Origin: Durusdinium trenchii
Lineage: Eukaryota; Sar; Dinophyceae; Suessiales; Symbiodiniaceae
Length of the DNA stretch: 64,000 nt
NCBI GenBank assembly: GCA_963970005.1
Contig: CAXAMN010021584.1
Coordinates: forward strand, 2,245,868 to 2,309,867
Direction: 5' to 3'
The notes beneath the pieces are model-generated. The model was given only the letters and a program-made list of their open reading frames with translations, had not been told where the DNA came from and did no database searches. Within the stretch, counting starts at the first letter, position 1, and every line of letters starts with the position of its first letter. A program made the translations under genes and the position numbers. Positions 48,201-60,860 of this stretch are shown here, piece after piece.

Positions 48201-51200
48201 ATCGGGCTTGGGTGTGGACGAGTCTGCCTGTGCTATGGAGAGGTTTGCTGAGGCAGCCAAAGTCCAAATGGGACAGACTGCAGGCCCTGTGAAGTTGCCT
48301 TGCAAGAGCTTTGACTGGCGTGAATTCCGCTTGCCAACCAAACAGTTGCTCATGGCTGTGGCGAACGCTTTGCAAGTATCGTTGCACAATGGGTTTTCCT
48401 TCAAAAGTTGCAGGCCTCGAACCCTACTAGTGCCACGTAGCCACGAGGCAGACAGGTTTGCTCTGCTGGACACAGAGAAGCAAGCGCTGGGGCTGGGCAA
48501 GTGGCCCGCAGATGCCAAGCTTTCCTTTGTGTACCACTATGGTACGCAAAGGCGGTGGCTGGACTTTATGCCCCATGATGACCAGCCATACAAACTCATT
48601 TTCAGCGCAGATGAGGGAACTGAGGACAGGGGGACACACATGCAGCAGCGTCAACAGTCACCAGCCATCACCTTCTTAGCTCCAAATTTCTGGAGTGAGT
48701 CTAGAGTCTAGACTAGAGGGCAGCAATTTGCAGTAAGGTTTGAACTACAAGAGTGTGTCAGTGATGTTTTCGCTTGGGTGTGCCCTGCCCCTGAGGGGTT
48801 CATTGGATATTTGCACTTGGCACACTGTGGGATATGGTGCAACTTCTGGCCAGATATGCTCCATAAACTGGCCAGGAAGGCGTCCATGTCGCTGGTTTCC
48901 AGTGGAGCGGATGATGTTGTGAAGAAGCTGAGACGGGTGTTCCAGCTGAGCAGAGGTCCATGGAGTACATCGAAATTCGGAAAGGAGTTGGAGGTTGCCC
49001 GTATGCAAATCCTCCGAAGTTTGAAGGAAGGCACCATGGACCACCTGGAGTTGCTCGCGACCAGCAATGTGACCCCTCAAGCTTCGGCCCTTCTGAGTTG
49101 ATCAGATTGCTTGAGAAGAAGTCAGGACCGTGGATGAGCAAGGTGTTTAGTATTTTAATGTTTTCTTTTGAAATGTTGCCAGCCGCCCGCAATAAATGGC
49201 CCAGAGTTTGGTGGGTTTACAATCCTTTGAGGAAGCCTGCACGTCCGCTCAGACGACCACAATGATTCGCGATGGTTTTCTTTCTTTGACCACTCGGTGA
49301 GCTGGGACAAAGTCTGGCATGTTGAGGCGCTGGTCCACGAGTTCCTTTGGTTCTCACAAGGCAAGTCCCCGTGGCATCTGAAGCACCAGGAAAAGAAGAA
49401 GGAGGAGGATGACCAGGCGGCGTCAGACTTCAGTAGTCGCAAGCAAGCCTTCAACGCCACATGGCTGAAAGGGAGCATTGCTGAAGTAGTCTTCAAGTAG
49501 AACATGAGGTGTAGTTCTTAGGAAGAGCTGGTAACTAGAGACAAATTAATGACAGCTAGACATCTACTATTCTATATGTTTTATATAGAATATATATATA
49601 TATACACATGGAGAGCAAGGTGGCCCAATTGTTTTGTAGCTAAGGGTACTAAGGCTACAGTGCAACTCTTACTTGTCTACTTGTCCTTTGGAGGCCCCTT
49701 GTTGGAATTGGAAACAGGAACGTCTTTCGATGGATGCCGACCTTTGCTCCTGACTCAAGAACTGTCTGTTGAAGAATGGAGGTGTGCACATGCTGCCTGT
49801 GCAGTGCAAACAGGGGACAAAAAACACGGTGTGGGAACGTGATGCTTTGGTTTGACATTGGGTGAGTGTTGAATTGTTGACCTAGGTGCTGGTTGATGAC
49901 ACGTGTCAGGATCTAATGAGAAGCATCATCCTTTGCTTTCGACACATGAGAGGCTTTGCGAGTCAGTATGACGCTCTTCTGCAAGAAACGAGAATGATAC
50001 ATCAACCAACTTTCCCATGACAAGTGTCCTTGGACTAAGTATCCCACCTTTAATTCTTGGGCTCCCTTGATCACAAATCTACAAAATGCTGGCGTGCAAA
50101 CATCAGCTCGACCATCCTTGCAAACACTCACAAACCTAACCTGCAACCGTTTTGCACCCTCACTGACAACTTACTGTCAGTCAACCTTGTGAATCATGGG
50201 GACTCTACGTGGGGGACTTGGTATGCCATGCGTCTCTTTCCTAACAAAGTGTTAAACATCTCAGCCCAACATGCGTTGTGGTGTCAATCAATACATACCA
50301 TGCTAAAGAGTGCAAAACAAAGTGTCCTTTAAACCAAGTGTCGTTGTGGCACGCTACTGTCATCTTGAATTAAGTATTGAATGTATCATTGTTCCTTTTT
50401 ATTATACTTCTGGACGGCGCCAATGATTCCAGTTAAAACATGTTTTACAAGTGCTCCTGAGTGGATGAATGTCTGTCTAAGTACAGTGAGTCTTCATGGG
50501 GCTTGCTGTGCATCTTGGTCAGGACAAGGACATTCAGCGGGATGCGACAGGCAGTGTGAAGCATGCCATCAGCCTTGCGTCAGGCAAAAGAGTGCGAAAG
50601 CTGATCCAGACTCGATCTTAATTGCCTTACTTATTATCCGTTACCTTGCTTGTGGCGAATGACAGGTTCGAGCACGCTTTTAGTGTTGCTTTCTGAGGAA
50701 GACCATTTTGGAATGCGTGGAGCAAACAGCGTTGGAATACATCAACGCTGTTGGGGATGGGCCAGAGAATCAGGAAGTCATGACCTTCCATGCCAACCTT
50801 CTTCTCTTCCAGATCTCAGCTCTAAGTGAGGTCCAGTCCTACCACCGTGCGTTCCCTTGGCGTTTGGTGGAATGCTTGGATCCAGCATCCTGGGCAACTG
50901 TACTTCCTGCAATGAAGGATCTCTGGTACTTCGTCATTAACATGGCCGATTGCTTGAAACCAAATGACAAGCTCTACTGGATAGTCCAGGTGACTCGCTT
51001 CCAGCCCTTCAGAGATGTCATGATCGCTGGCGAGTTGCTTGACCCAGTGCTTCTTATGCTCATTTCCCCTGGATGTTACACTGCCAAGTGTCAGTATAGG
51101 GAGGTAGTTGTTTGTCATTAGCTGGTTCATCCCTCCTCCTTTTGCAGCACTATATAGTTTGTTTGAGGTTCATAGACTTTGACGTGCAGCGGATGGGTTC

Positions 51201-53088
51201 GCCTGCCAGCCGCCCCTTGCAAGAGAACATCCTTGCAATCTGCGGGCTTCAAGAGGCTGGTGCGCCCACTAGCCTTTTGAGCTCGTTGCCTTCAGAGCTT
51301 GCTTTCAACAAGCTAAGAGATGCAGCCAAAAGGCACAGCAAACAAGAGAGGTGTCAGCCCGCAGCGCTGCACTCTGTGGCTTGGAAAGCCAGTGTGAGCC
51401 ATGTGTGCGGATGTGAATCCCTCGAGCTCACAGAGGAGGACTGGGCCGTCCCCATGAAAGCGTCCCAGATCAAGGTGTCGGTGCATTCCAATATGAGATC
51501 GTCTTGCTCTGACATGGGGATTTCAGTGGAAGGCCTCACGAGGCACAAGCAGGCCAACCAGTACACCAAACCTCATATTTGGACTGCTCGCTTGGAATAC
51601 CTGGAGGTGCTGTCAAACGCCTTCAAAGCCGCAGAGGGCACGATTGAGGACAAGCGAGTGGCAGTGACAAAGATGCACCAACTTTCGTGGCTGTGCAAAG
51701 TCTTGCCTTGCATGTGGTTCCTCAAGCCCAAGACAGAGGAAGCGGACATTCCTCACGAGTCGTTGATCATTGTCAAAGCTGGACCATTCACCGCCCGATG
51801 TGTGAAGCTCTCTACACTTGGCGACAACTGGTACCGGCTTCAAAGCAGCGATCCTTTGCATGAAGTGATTGTGACTGACCTCGACCAGGTGACATTGGCT
51901 CAGGCCACGCCTGACATCCATGCAGGAGCTCTGGCGTGGGCCAAGACAGGTCCATGGCTCTCGATTGTGGACTTCGTTTGTGACCATGGCATTGAGAATG
52001 TTGGAGCTCAACTGCTAATTTCCCTTTGTGCGCTGCTCAAAATCCCTGGCCACAGCAAACTTGATCACAAGCACCGAGTGGAGCTCTTTCTGAAGACTTG
52101 CGGTCGATCAGAGGAGTACGTGGCGCGAGTCCTTGAGAACTTGCCGGAGCCAAGGAAAAGAACAGCAAAGGAGTCAGAGGTGCCAAAGTGTTTTCAATTG
52201 CCAATTTGTTTCAAACTATATATTTTGAACTTTTTGTGGATTGTCAGATCCCTTGAACTCGACTTGTGCATCTTCCTTTTGTTCTTGGCAGGTGGAAGAG
52301 ATGGACGCAGATGACAACATGCAGGGTGAATCAGATGACGAGGCCATTTCTGTGATGAAGGCTTTTTTGGACGAGGACCTTGGCAACAGTGGTGCAGCTG
52401 ATGAGAATCCAAAGACAGCCGGTGATGTCTCTACGCCAGAGGCAACCGCTGATGTCCCTATGCCTGAGGCAAAGGATGATGCGTCGGTGAAGGCCGCCGG
52501 GTTCAGATGGGTATATATATTATATTATATTATATATACATATCATCTTATGTATAGGGACCTCATGGCAAATCCTAATAAATAGTCCCCACAAAGACAA
52601 GAGTTCCACATCAGATGAACAACACCATTAGTTTTCTGGCAGTGCAACTGATGGTCATTCCTTCTGTTTGTTTTCATGGCACGCATCTTCTCTTTGGATG
52701 AGGTAGAATTAACCTGTTCTTGTGTGCCCAGGAGCAGAGAGCAGATGTGGGCATGCCTCACGCACATGGAGTGGCGAGGGAGCGTCCAAGCGGAGAGTTT
52801 CCTCCAGGGGTAGTGTGCTATCGAAAGGAACCGCAAAATGCCAATCCTCTGTTGCAAGCCTGGCTTCCAGGCAACTTCAAGCATGAAAACAAACGCAGCA
52901 AAGCTGTGTCTTTTTTGAATGATGGTGGTGTGACATTAGTTCGGGGCACAACTAGAACCTACGCCCAAGCTGAAAGGATTTGCTTGAGCTGGGCATGGAG
53001 TTGGTGGGACACACTAAGTGTGGAACAAAAGTCCGCCATACAAACCTCAAGTTCAGAGCCTCCTTCCAAAAAGCGGAAGGTTAACTAG
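45269..53088 (+). CDS. Long orphan protein with nuclear localisation signals at both ends
   Basis: The start ATG 45269 opens MPKRAAADVAQLSKLKRAKT. Exons are 45269 to about 45640, 46189-46590, 46773-46934, 46978 to about 47350, 47461-47965, 48139-48624, 48796 to about 49140, 49232-49500, 50523 to about 50605, 50698 to about 51095, 51168-52179, 52292-52510 and 52732-53088. The joins 46590/46773, 47965/48139, 52179/52292 and 52510/52732 are GT-AG and keep phase 0; 48624/48796 needs a GA donor (GAG|GACAGG). The 46978 exon has LPIDGASAMGILLTVG. The 48796 exon has YLHLAHCGIWCNF, then PDMLHKLARKASM, whose DMLH fits a DxxH string. The last exon ends PPSKKRKVN, a classical monopartite nuclear signal. 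One frame break lies near 49050-49080. I recall the architecture as a repeated dinoflagellate family but know no function. It could be two genes divided near 49.5-50.5 kb. Confidence 0.55.
49501..50522 (+). other. Unresolved stretch inside the long nuclear gene
   Basis: It contains an open frame at about 49680-49842 (LLLTQELSVEEWRCAHAAC) and otherwise no supported exon. It may be an intron or the boundary between two genes. Confidence 0.3.
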
Positions 53089-53443
53089 AAAGGATGAAAC
53101 CTGAGACTCCTGGGGGTGCAGGAAAAGGTGCGTGTGTGAAGTTGTGGGAGCCATTGCTCTTTTAATGGAAATCATGAAAAGTAGGGACAGCTATACAGAA
53201 TGCGGGAAGTAGCACTAGAAGTGTAAGTGTCGAAGTGTCAGTGTTCAGAAGTGTAAGTGTCGAAGTGTCAGTGTTCAAAGGATTTTCCGGAAGAACCCTT
53301 CGCAATGCTTTCGGGAAAAAAACACAATATTATAATAGTATATAATAGTTATATATAACTATATACATATATCATCATCGGTCCAAGGCCTTCTGTTCAG
53401 CGCTGTAAGGGGCCATGTTTGTTTCTTTTGGGGGGCCATGTAC
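53089..53443. other. 3' flank with AGTGTCGAAGTGT repeats
   Basis: Two tandem copies of a roughly 31-base unit containing GTGTAAGTGTCGAAGTGTC lie at 53217-53277. They are followed by AT-rich sequence to 53380. I see no gene. Confidence 0.6.
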
Positions 53444-53600
53444 GAAATCGATGCCTTCGATCCGATCGGTCCAAGTGGCCGTGACACAGAGACCCGTGAC
53501 TCAGGGGGCGCATGGTAGGAAGGGTGGTCAATGTAGTGCTCTTCCACAGAGCTGGTCGACCCCATGGCGAGCCGCTCCGCTCGGGCGCCCCCCTATGTCG
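53444..53600 (-). CDS. Candidate minus-strand exon
   Basis: It reads ARAERLAMGSTSSVEEHYID and continues HAPPESRVSVSRPLG to a possible donor ATTTC|GTACAT. The acceptor is probably GACATAG|GGG, so the internal Met in MGSTSS need not be a start, although MGSTSS would fit an N-myristoylation site if it were. No product is recognised. Confidence 0.3.
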
Positions 53601-54277
53601 GTGACATCATCTTGGGAGAACCAACGAACATGATGTGTTTAGATGTGTTTAGATGTCATTTACTGATTTTGTGCTGCTTGTGAATCTTGTGAATTGTTGT
53701 TTGTCTTGTTCCACGTGTGTCCCATTGCATTAGCATAGATGCTAATGGACCATCTTGCTCGTCACAACCATGTGACAAAGAGTCATGTTTTTGTCCAGGC
53801 CGTGTAGCTCCTGTCTGACCTGTGAAGCTGGAACCTGCATGAACGGTCAATGGTCATTACGTTACCAATTCACAGTACTTACACCCAATCAAGACACATT
53901 CAATGAGTCAAGCAAATTGTACAGGTCACTCATCTATGCCTAAAAGGACGTATGATGATGTATGATGTGTTCCTGAGGAATCTGAAGAAAAAGCACTCTC
54001 TCTTCAACGTGGGACATTCTTTGGATTGGTCGCTGAAGAGAGCATGGTTGGTTGCGGCGCAAGATGGTTTATTGATTTATTGATGACTTCCGTCGATGAA
54101 TGGTAACATACTCTGCTACCAAAGCACTGAAAATATATCAAACCACATAAAACCATGAGCAGGAGAACCCTCAACAGGCGCACATCCCTTCAGGTGAGAG
54201 GATTTGCCTTTTCCAGTGAATGTGCAAGGAGCTGTAATGTCATTTCAATCCACATCAACAACCGGGCTAAGCTACAC

Positions 54278-54433
54278 GGCACAGCGGAATCCCTGCAGAA
54301 GCGTGGTCTCGTCGCCGAGACCGAAGGCGCGAAGCCGATGGAGATCGATCCCCACGGTGCGGTTCCCCGTGACCCGTTGCACCTGCTCTGGACCCTGCAG
54401 ATCGCAGGATCCGGGTGACATGCACTCGCCAAC
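54278..54433 (-). CDS. Candidate minus-strand exon
   Basis: The acceptor is ACCCAG|GTTGGC and the donor GCC|GTGTAG, giving 52 codons with no stop (GPEQVQRVTGNRTVGIDLHR, then FGLGDETTLLQGF). The opposite strand is also open over this interval, so the strand choice is tentative. Confidence 0.35.
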
Positions 54434-54737
54434 CTGGGTGGATGGAAGCGCACGAGAAGCCATTTTTTCCTGACCGAAAGCCATCATACCCACCCCAAAA
54501 AGCACGTCGTCATGCCGTCCCTCGTTTCGTGACACAACCTGGCTTTTGCGCCCACTTTCTGCCGCTTTCTTCATGAAATGTTCAACAAAAGCCCAAAGGC
54601 ATGCGTTCTTGTTGCTCCATCTCCAGATTGTGGAAGACCAAACAAATCACTCCCATCTGGAACAGAGTCTTAGAGTCTAAGACTGCAAACCATCCACCCG
54701 TCTTCCCCCGTCTTCCACCTCGCTACCTCGCCCCTAC

Positions 54738-54871
54738 CTCGCCCCGTTCGCCAGCCGAACCCAAGTGGCGCTTGATGCACTCGGTCACGGAGCTGGAGTG
54801 CTCCTCGTCCCGTATCGCGGCGCCTCGGCGGGAGGGGTTGCCCAACGCCTCTGGATCGAAAGGATTCAACG
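54738..54871 (-). CDS. Candidate minus-strand exon
   Basis: It starts after a CAG acceptor and reads LNPFDPEALGNPSRRGAAI, then SSVTECIKRHLGSAGERGE, to the donor GGCGAG|GTAGGG. High G+C matches the other minus-strand exons. Confidence 0.4.
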
Positions 54872-56546
54872 CTGCTGTCCAAGTTCAAACGGTAGATCTA
54901 TATTACATATAATATATATATATATATCAGCGCCGATTTGGGGTAGATCGTTCAGTGGTGGATGGGAATCCAGGCGTTAACAGTCCAAGTAGGTTCATAG
55001 TACATAAGGCCTAAGAAGATGTGACCAGGAAGTCTCCTCTCTGCGAAGTCGGGGAAGAAGTCGACCGAACTGGCAAACGTGCTTTTGTCGATGTGTGAAA
55101 TGGATGAAATCGAACAGGATTTCTGGTGGATGTCGTGTGAGTTTGTTAAAGCATGGGCGCAATGGGCCAGATTTGTTTTACATTGTGTTCCTCTACCTGT
55201 CATGCCCAAATTGATTGATCACTCGACCCAGATGTCAATTGGAGCTATTGAAGACAAATGATCTTCCATTGAGTGTTTTGGTCTGCTGTGAGGAAAGAAA
55301 ATGGTTCAGGGTCAAATTCGAACACCAGAAACAATAGTACATAGATACAACAAATTCTTATATATGAAGCGTACCGTATTCTGTTTATCGCTGGGATGTT
55401 GCTTGAAACATCACCCGGTTTCACCGGCGCATCGAGCTTCAATCTTAATCCGTAGATGCACAATACACTCCCAGACACGACCCATGGGACTGCCATATAT
55501 GCCGATCAGTTGGGGTGGTTGACTGGGGGGGTCAATGGGGCGGCATATATTCCATACATGGAGTGTCTGGGACTGACCATTTACTGTAACACACCCCCTT
55601 TCCAAAGGCGTCTTTCCATGAGGATGCCCTCTATTTCATCTGACTCGACCGGCTCGTAGATCATCAAAAGTCCCTGCGTCAATCACAGGCTCGCAGTCCC
55701 AAGAACAGCATGACACATGCTCTTGTCAAGCAACCTTGACTAGAAAAAAGATGAAACAAGAACAGTATGGCTTCAATGGCTCGGCTACTCCGCATAGTAG
55801 TAGATAGCGGCAAACTTGTTCCGATCAGGTTTAAATAGGCAACATGTGCCTGCTGGCCGCCCTTAGGCCCAGCGCTTCAACACTTGAGAAAGCATGTTCA
55901 AACGAAAGCTCTGCTGCCTGATATTCCAGAGCCACAGCCACAGTTTTTGGAGTCGCTAGTGCAGGCTGGCACGAAGGGGTCTAGCATCATAAATGTCTAA
56001 AATTCATCCACTGTGCAGTCTTTGCCACGAAACAAATAAGAACTGTCCACCTTTCGGCTAAGCTGCATTCAAAGGCCCTCATGTAGACCCGATATGCCTC
56101 GAGACTCGCGCCGAAATACCAGACGCTTCTCGGTCAAAGTGGCTTAAAGATGGGGATGCACAAGCGAAACGGTTCATTTGATGTCATTGGTCCTTTTTCA
56201 AAACACGCAATCAGGTGAGTTCGTCGCGGCTCTTTGAGCCACCATATCCTTCTGCCATATCATCCATGAGTCTATGGAAAGTTCTCCCAAGTGACTTCCC
56301 ACTGGGATTCATTCCTGGGTCACAACTGAAATGTGGCTGGTGGTCGAACAACATGGCCGACTCAAGATTCTTCAGCCAGACAAGATTTCGCACCATGTCC
56401 CATAAACCCCCAGAGTCAGAGAAACATGACCCAAGAACACTACTCACCAACCTCTAGAAATGGGACATACTCACCGTTTTGTGTTTTCATGTGTTTTCCC
56501 ACCCTTGTAGCCTGTCTAGAAACGAGCTCACTCCCATTCCCCTCAC
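54872..56546. other. Intron or spacer with ambiguous open frames
   Basis: At 54952-55260 both strands are open (plus: MCEMDEIEQDFWWMSCEF; minus: FFPDFAERRLPGHIF). At 55456-55659 a plus frame contains THGTAIYADQLGW. None has a verifiable junction, so no gene is called. Confidence 0.3.
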
Positions 56547-56599
56547 TCCCCAGATCTTTGATGAACTCCCAATCTTCCAGATCTTCATCCGTGCGCTGC
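56547..56599 (-). CDS. Short minus-strand exon
   Basis: The acceptor CATCGAG|GCAG and donor GGGGA|GTGAGG enclose QRTDEDLEDWEFIKDLG. It is short but has both splice signals and clean coding composition. Confidence 0.4.
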
Positions 56600-57289
56600 C
56601 TCGATGGTCCTCATCAAATAATCATAGTCGCGGCAGAACCAGACCGCTTTCTCCACAAAGCCCCTGGGAGCGCGACAAACACGGGTATGTAGTTGAATAG
56701 AGAGAGAGACACCCTGTCTGACGCTTTGTATCTCTCTGGCAGGATTGGCACAACCTCTTGGCGTTGAACAAAAGGAAGAATGCCTTAATCCCATTTCAAC
56801 CGTTAAAAGCTTCTTTTCCTGGCCCAATTTTGGGCGTGAAAAGGACCAGTGAGCGAAGCTGTAGCCAGAACATGAAGTTCCACCATTAAGTAAGTTCAAG
56901 AGGTTGAACTCCACCAAAAAGCCCACAACCTGGGACACTATTGTGATCTATGGTACGGTACATTGAACTTGTGAAACTGCTCATTTCCATAAGGGAGATT
57001 CTCATTACTGTATCGTATCTCTTTAAAAATCTTTAACATGTTACAGTCAGCTATCGGCAAACACTTCTCGCACTTCTCGCACCCACCAAGATGTGAAACA
57101 AACCCGAGCCAGATTCCAAAAAACACCATGTCTCTGAACCCTCACAAATTCCTCCATGCATGACCCAAAAAATAAAACATCAAGCCACTCCCGACACTGG
57201 ACATCAGCTTTCTCCAAAGCATCGAGCCTTTCGACATCTACATCTCCTCTCTCCCCTTTTCAGTGCCTGCAGGGGTCTGAACAAAGATT

Positions 57290-57660
57290 GTCTCGCATCT
57301 CCTCAGCTCGCAGCGTCTGTTGAAGACGCAAACGGAAACGGAACTCGTGCAGGTTGCGGAGTGCAGCGTTGCAGGTCGTCTGGTCTTCTGGTCTGTTTGA
57401 CATGATCCCAACCTGCAAAGAGGCCACACATGGCCATTCACATCGCAAGTCGCCACCCACCCACACAGACACACCACACACAGATATATATATATACATA
57501 TAGCCATTGCGATTGGGCCAAAAAGACCAGTTCATTGCAATGAGGCTTATCGACGGGGGATGGACCCAAATGTCTCGAATTGTTTCTCGTGTCGATGGAC
57601 TCGGATGGACAAACAGGCTGAGCGGCTCCAAATCCAGGGAGGTGGGTTCACTGCGTTCGG
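57290..57660 (-). CDS. Two candidate minus-strand exons
   Basis: About 57660-57540 reads PPERSEPTSLDLEPLSLFVH and about 57375-57290 reads EDQTTCNAALRNLHEFRFRL followed by RLQQTLRAEE, a helical stretch. Exact limits are not determined. Confidence 0.3.
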
Positions 57661-58159
57661 GTGGAGCTACTGCGCCGCTATGGTTGGAGTGTTTTGGGGG
57701 ACTTGGATGGTGCTAGTGTCTTTCAACACCAACAAAAGGGGAACGCCATCCGAAAGAACACTTTCAACAAACTTTCAGAAGGGGATGACCTTCAACACTA
57801 CCAAAAAGAGGAATGAACAATGATTGGTCTCTCAATTCATGCCTCTCGCATGTATTTGTTCCATCCAAGGCTCCATCATGTTGCCAGTGCCCGGATTCGG
57901 GCATTGCCTCAAACGACCGGCGGGTATTGCATTGAATGTTCTTCCCTCAGTGTAATGCTGCATATAGATCTTCCTGTTGGAGAAGCTGTATCTCTTTTGA
58001 GATAACTAGTTATAACAACTTCATACAAGGTCCTTCATGGGCTCTCTTGAATGGCCACTAGCAAAAGCTCCCGCGGCCAGGACCTGTGAGGAATCCAAGG
58101 CATTGGCGCATTGACGCATCCAACCAATCACCGAGGTCCCGAGACATGAGACGAGCGAC

Positions 58160-58815
58160 ACCGTCTCCCGAGCCTTCTCCAGTTTCGTCTCGAGTTCCGT
58201 CGTTGGGGAACTCGAAGTCCACAAAAGGCCCGATGATTACAAGAGGTCAAGTCCACGGATTCAAGTCTTTTTCCTGTTAGAATTTGCATGAAGATTCCGT
58301 GAAGATCCCTTTTGAAAGGTACTGGGTGATCCTCCCTCACAACCAGCCTATGTTCCTTCAGTGAAAGCTCTTCAGCCCAACGGCCGTGCTGGAATTGAGA
58401 ACCCGACTGAGTCCTCAAGCATTTGGAAGTCATTGCTTGCTATGCTTTCAAGGGCCATGATGTCAACGATGCACCGTGTCCCCAAATACGTAATCAGGCA
58501 CCTTACAAAGTGCCCCAAGACATCCTTGTCAAAGCAATTGAGTGTCCAATGTTCTTACCCCGCTCAATTCACTCTGCATCGTCACCATATCTAATTGGAG
58601 TCATTCAACCAGTTCCTCTTAGGGGTTGTTTGGGGAGGTAGAAATTCGGTAGATCTAGCGATACGAGATATAGCGACGCCCCTCTACGCCACCGCCCAGC
58701 GGCCGATCGATGGCGGAGACCTGCTCTTGACATTGGATCACCGTCGCCTCGGACCGAGGTCCAGCTGCGGCGGTTCCGGAAGGGGGGTTCGGACCGAGGT
58801 CGACCGAGGGTCCGT
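58160..58815 (-). CDS. Two candidate minus-strand exons
   Basis: About 58815-58690 reads DLGPNPPSGTAAAGPRSEAT, then VIQCQEQVSAIDRPLGGG; about 58235-58165 reads SPTTELETKLEKARET. The helical, GC-rich style resembles the coiled-coil gene at 10.8-14.8 kb. Limits are approximate and the plus strand is also partly open. Confidence 0.3.
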
Positions 58816-60801
58816 GGTTTGGAAACAAAACAGAAAGAGTTCAGTTTACTAGCGATGGCCGACCTAAGAGCCATGGCCAACCTAAGAGCCAAAAGAATCC
58901 ACAAATGAAAAGAAGACCTTTATGATTGTCACATGTGGTTCATTGACATGCACTCACAGTTAGAGCGGACTTCCCACACCCCCTTTTCAAAAGCAATTGA
59001 TGAGATCCAAAAAAAGTGTGTTTGGAGGTCACGTAAACAGCTCGAATCTTGAAGATCTTTAAAAGGGTGACGTCCTGTCCTCACAACTCCACTTTGCACC
59101 GGCAAAGACGGAACCCCAAAACACGCCAACTGGGGCGGATCTTAAATTTTCTCAGCCGGTGTTCTCACTCCAAAAGCAGGAAATGGGTGCCTGAAACGAT
59201 ATTCCTTGTTGAAATCAACAGCCTTAGGCCTTGGTCATTGATGACTGGCGCCAATTCATTGCAGTTGCGCGGCCTCCAAAAACAGCGCTGCCCGTGGGAG
59301 AGTCCCTCTTTTGGTGGGTTTCGAACAATCAGAACAAATATCTCCCACAGAGACTTCCGCAGAGACTTCCTGAAGACTTGATGGGGTCCACATCGCTTGG
59401 ACACTTTAAAAATAAGTGTCCTACGTCACGTGACGTTATCTGTATATAATATACATTATATATCAGTATTAGATATGTTGGATGAGGATGGAAATTGAAT
59501 CTGCAGTTCCGAACATTAAATCTTCCCAAATCTATTCTAAGAAGACTACAAAAACGGTGAAGGGTATCCCACAATTGGGTTCTGCATCCTCAAGACATGA
59601 TCTTGGTATGGCTAGACGCCATGGCCTCGTGCGGGGCCCGGCATCTGAATGAAGTGCACTTGGAGCTCAGCAGCAGGTCAAAAACAGGTCGACGGCACCA
59701 GGGCGTTAGCCCATTCTATTTATATATTATGCTTAGAGCACATTGATTGTAGAAACGAATGCATGATCAGTAGCTGTAGTCTTGCTGTTTCCTGCTAGGA
59801 TGTCAGGTGCTGCATTGTAATTATGCAGAAGATTCACCTTCATTGGTTAAAGCGGTAGAGTGAGGACTTGAACATGTCATTACGCACTCCTTACCCCCGG
59901 ATCTGAGATCGGTCATGCGGGAATCCGGCACCAGCCGACCTCATCGGAATCTCGTCCGGCTCGGTAAGACGAGGAACGCAATGATCCGAATCCATCTTCT
60001 CAGTATTCGTATTGCACAGGAACAAATCATTCACCAAATCTGGATCCTCAGCCAGGATTTGAGGAAGTTTACTTCCCTGGCAGTGGTCATGCTCCCGTTA
60101 GCCACGTTGACATTATCCCAGTTGGCCTAGTTGGCCAAAATACTATCACATTGTTGCTGAAGGATGGGCCCACATGGTTTTCCACGCTTCACTGGGAAGC
60201 AGGAGGCCACACTTGTCGACAGATCCACGAACCACGGACCATGTCCAAAGGAATGTAAGAAAGTACCGAGCTGAGTGAATCCTCAGGGCGCTTCCAGGGG
60301 ATTAGCAGATCATGAGGTCTCCCAATGCAGAATGGATTTGAGGATTGTGCCTTAAGGATTAACCCACTAGATATACTTGTTACCCGATGGTTGGGAGACC
60401 TCGTCTTTAGAACCAGTCTGACTTTCACAGTGGGGTCACCTCCGCTGTCAAGAAAGGGGTCCGCCCACGTTTCCGCTAGACTCTACAGGCTAGGTCCATA
60501 CCTCTGAGACAGGTAATTAACGCCTGAGACGACCCTGGAGAGTGGCCTTAAGGGGTTCAGCAATGGTGCCAATGTGGGTGTCACTCAACCATGGGGACCG
60601 CAACTGACTATGACCTAGTTGCTTCTGGTTAAAAACTGCCGTCCCCTTCTCTGGTCATGTGTCGAAACATCAACAACAAACAACCCTAGGAGCAATGAGC
60701 AATGGAACCTTTTGTTTCAGAAGTCGATCACCTGTCGCTCTGTACCTCCAAAAGCCATGATCCAACATGAACCAAAGTCCTCATCATCTCCGGGCACCGA
60801 C
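58816..60801. other. Intron or spacer
   Basis: Plus-strand frames at 59225-59370 (VIDDWRQFIAVARPPKTALP) and 60325-60505 are open but lack splice support. I call no gene. Confidence 0.3.
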
Positions 60802-60860
60802 CTTCCAATGGGGTGCGCCCAGCATCGCGTCGCTCGACATCCACGGTGTCAGTCTCCCAG
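60802..60860 (-). CDS. Short minus-strand exon
   Basis: The acceptor GCCCCAG|CTGGG and donor TTGGAAG|GTCGGT enclose WETDTVDVERRDAGRTPLE. The plus strand is also open here. Confidence 0.3.

Noticed and set aside
54952..55260. Coding region on either strand
   Set aside because: Both strands give plausible peptides and neither has confirmable junctions, so no choice is justified.
55411..55660. Overlapping open frames containing THGTAIYADQLGW (plus) or LIGIYGSPMGRVWEC (minus)
   Set aside because: The two frames are mutual shadows and neither has family or splice support; it might be a dispersed repeat, but no second copy is in the window.
59845..59925. tRNA-like sequence with an A-box match (TGGTTAAAGCGG)
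   Set aside because: No B-box and no cloverleaf can be drawn from the following bases.
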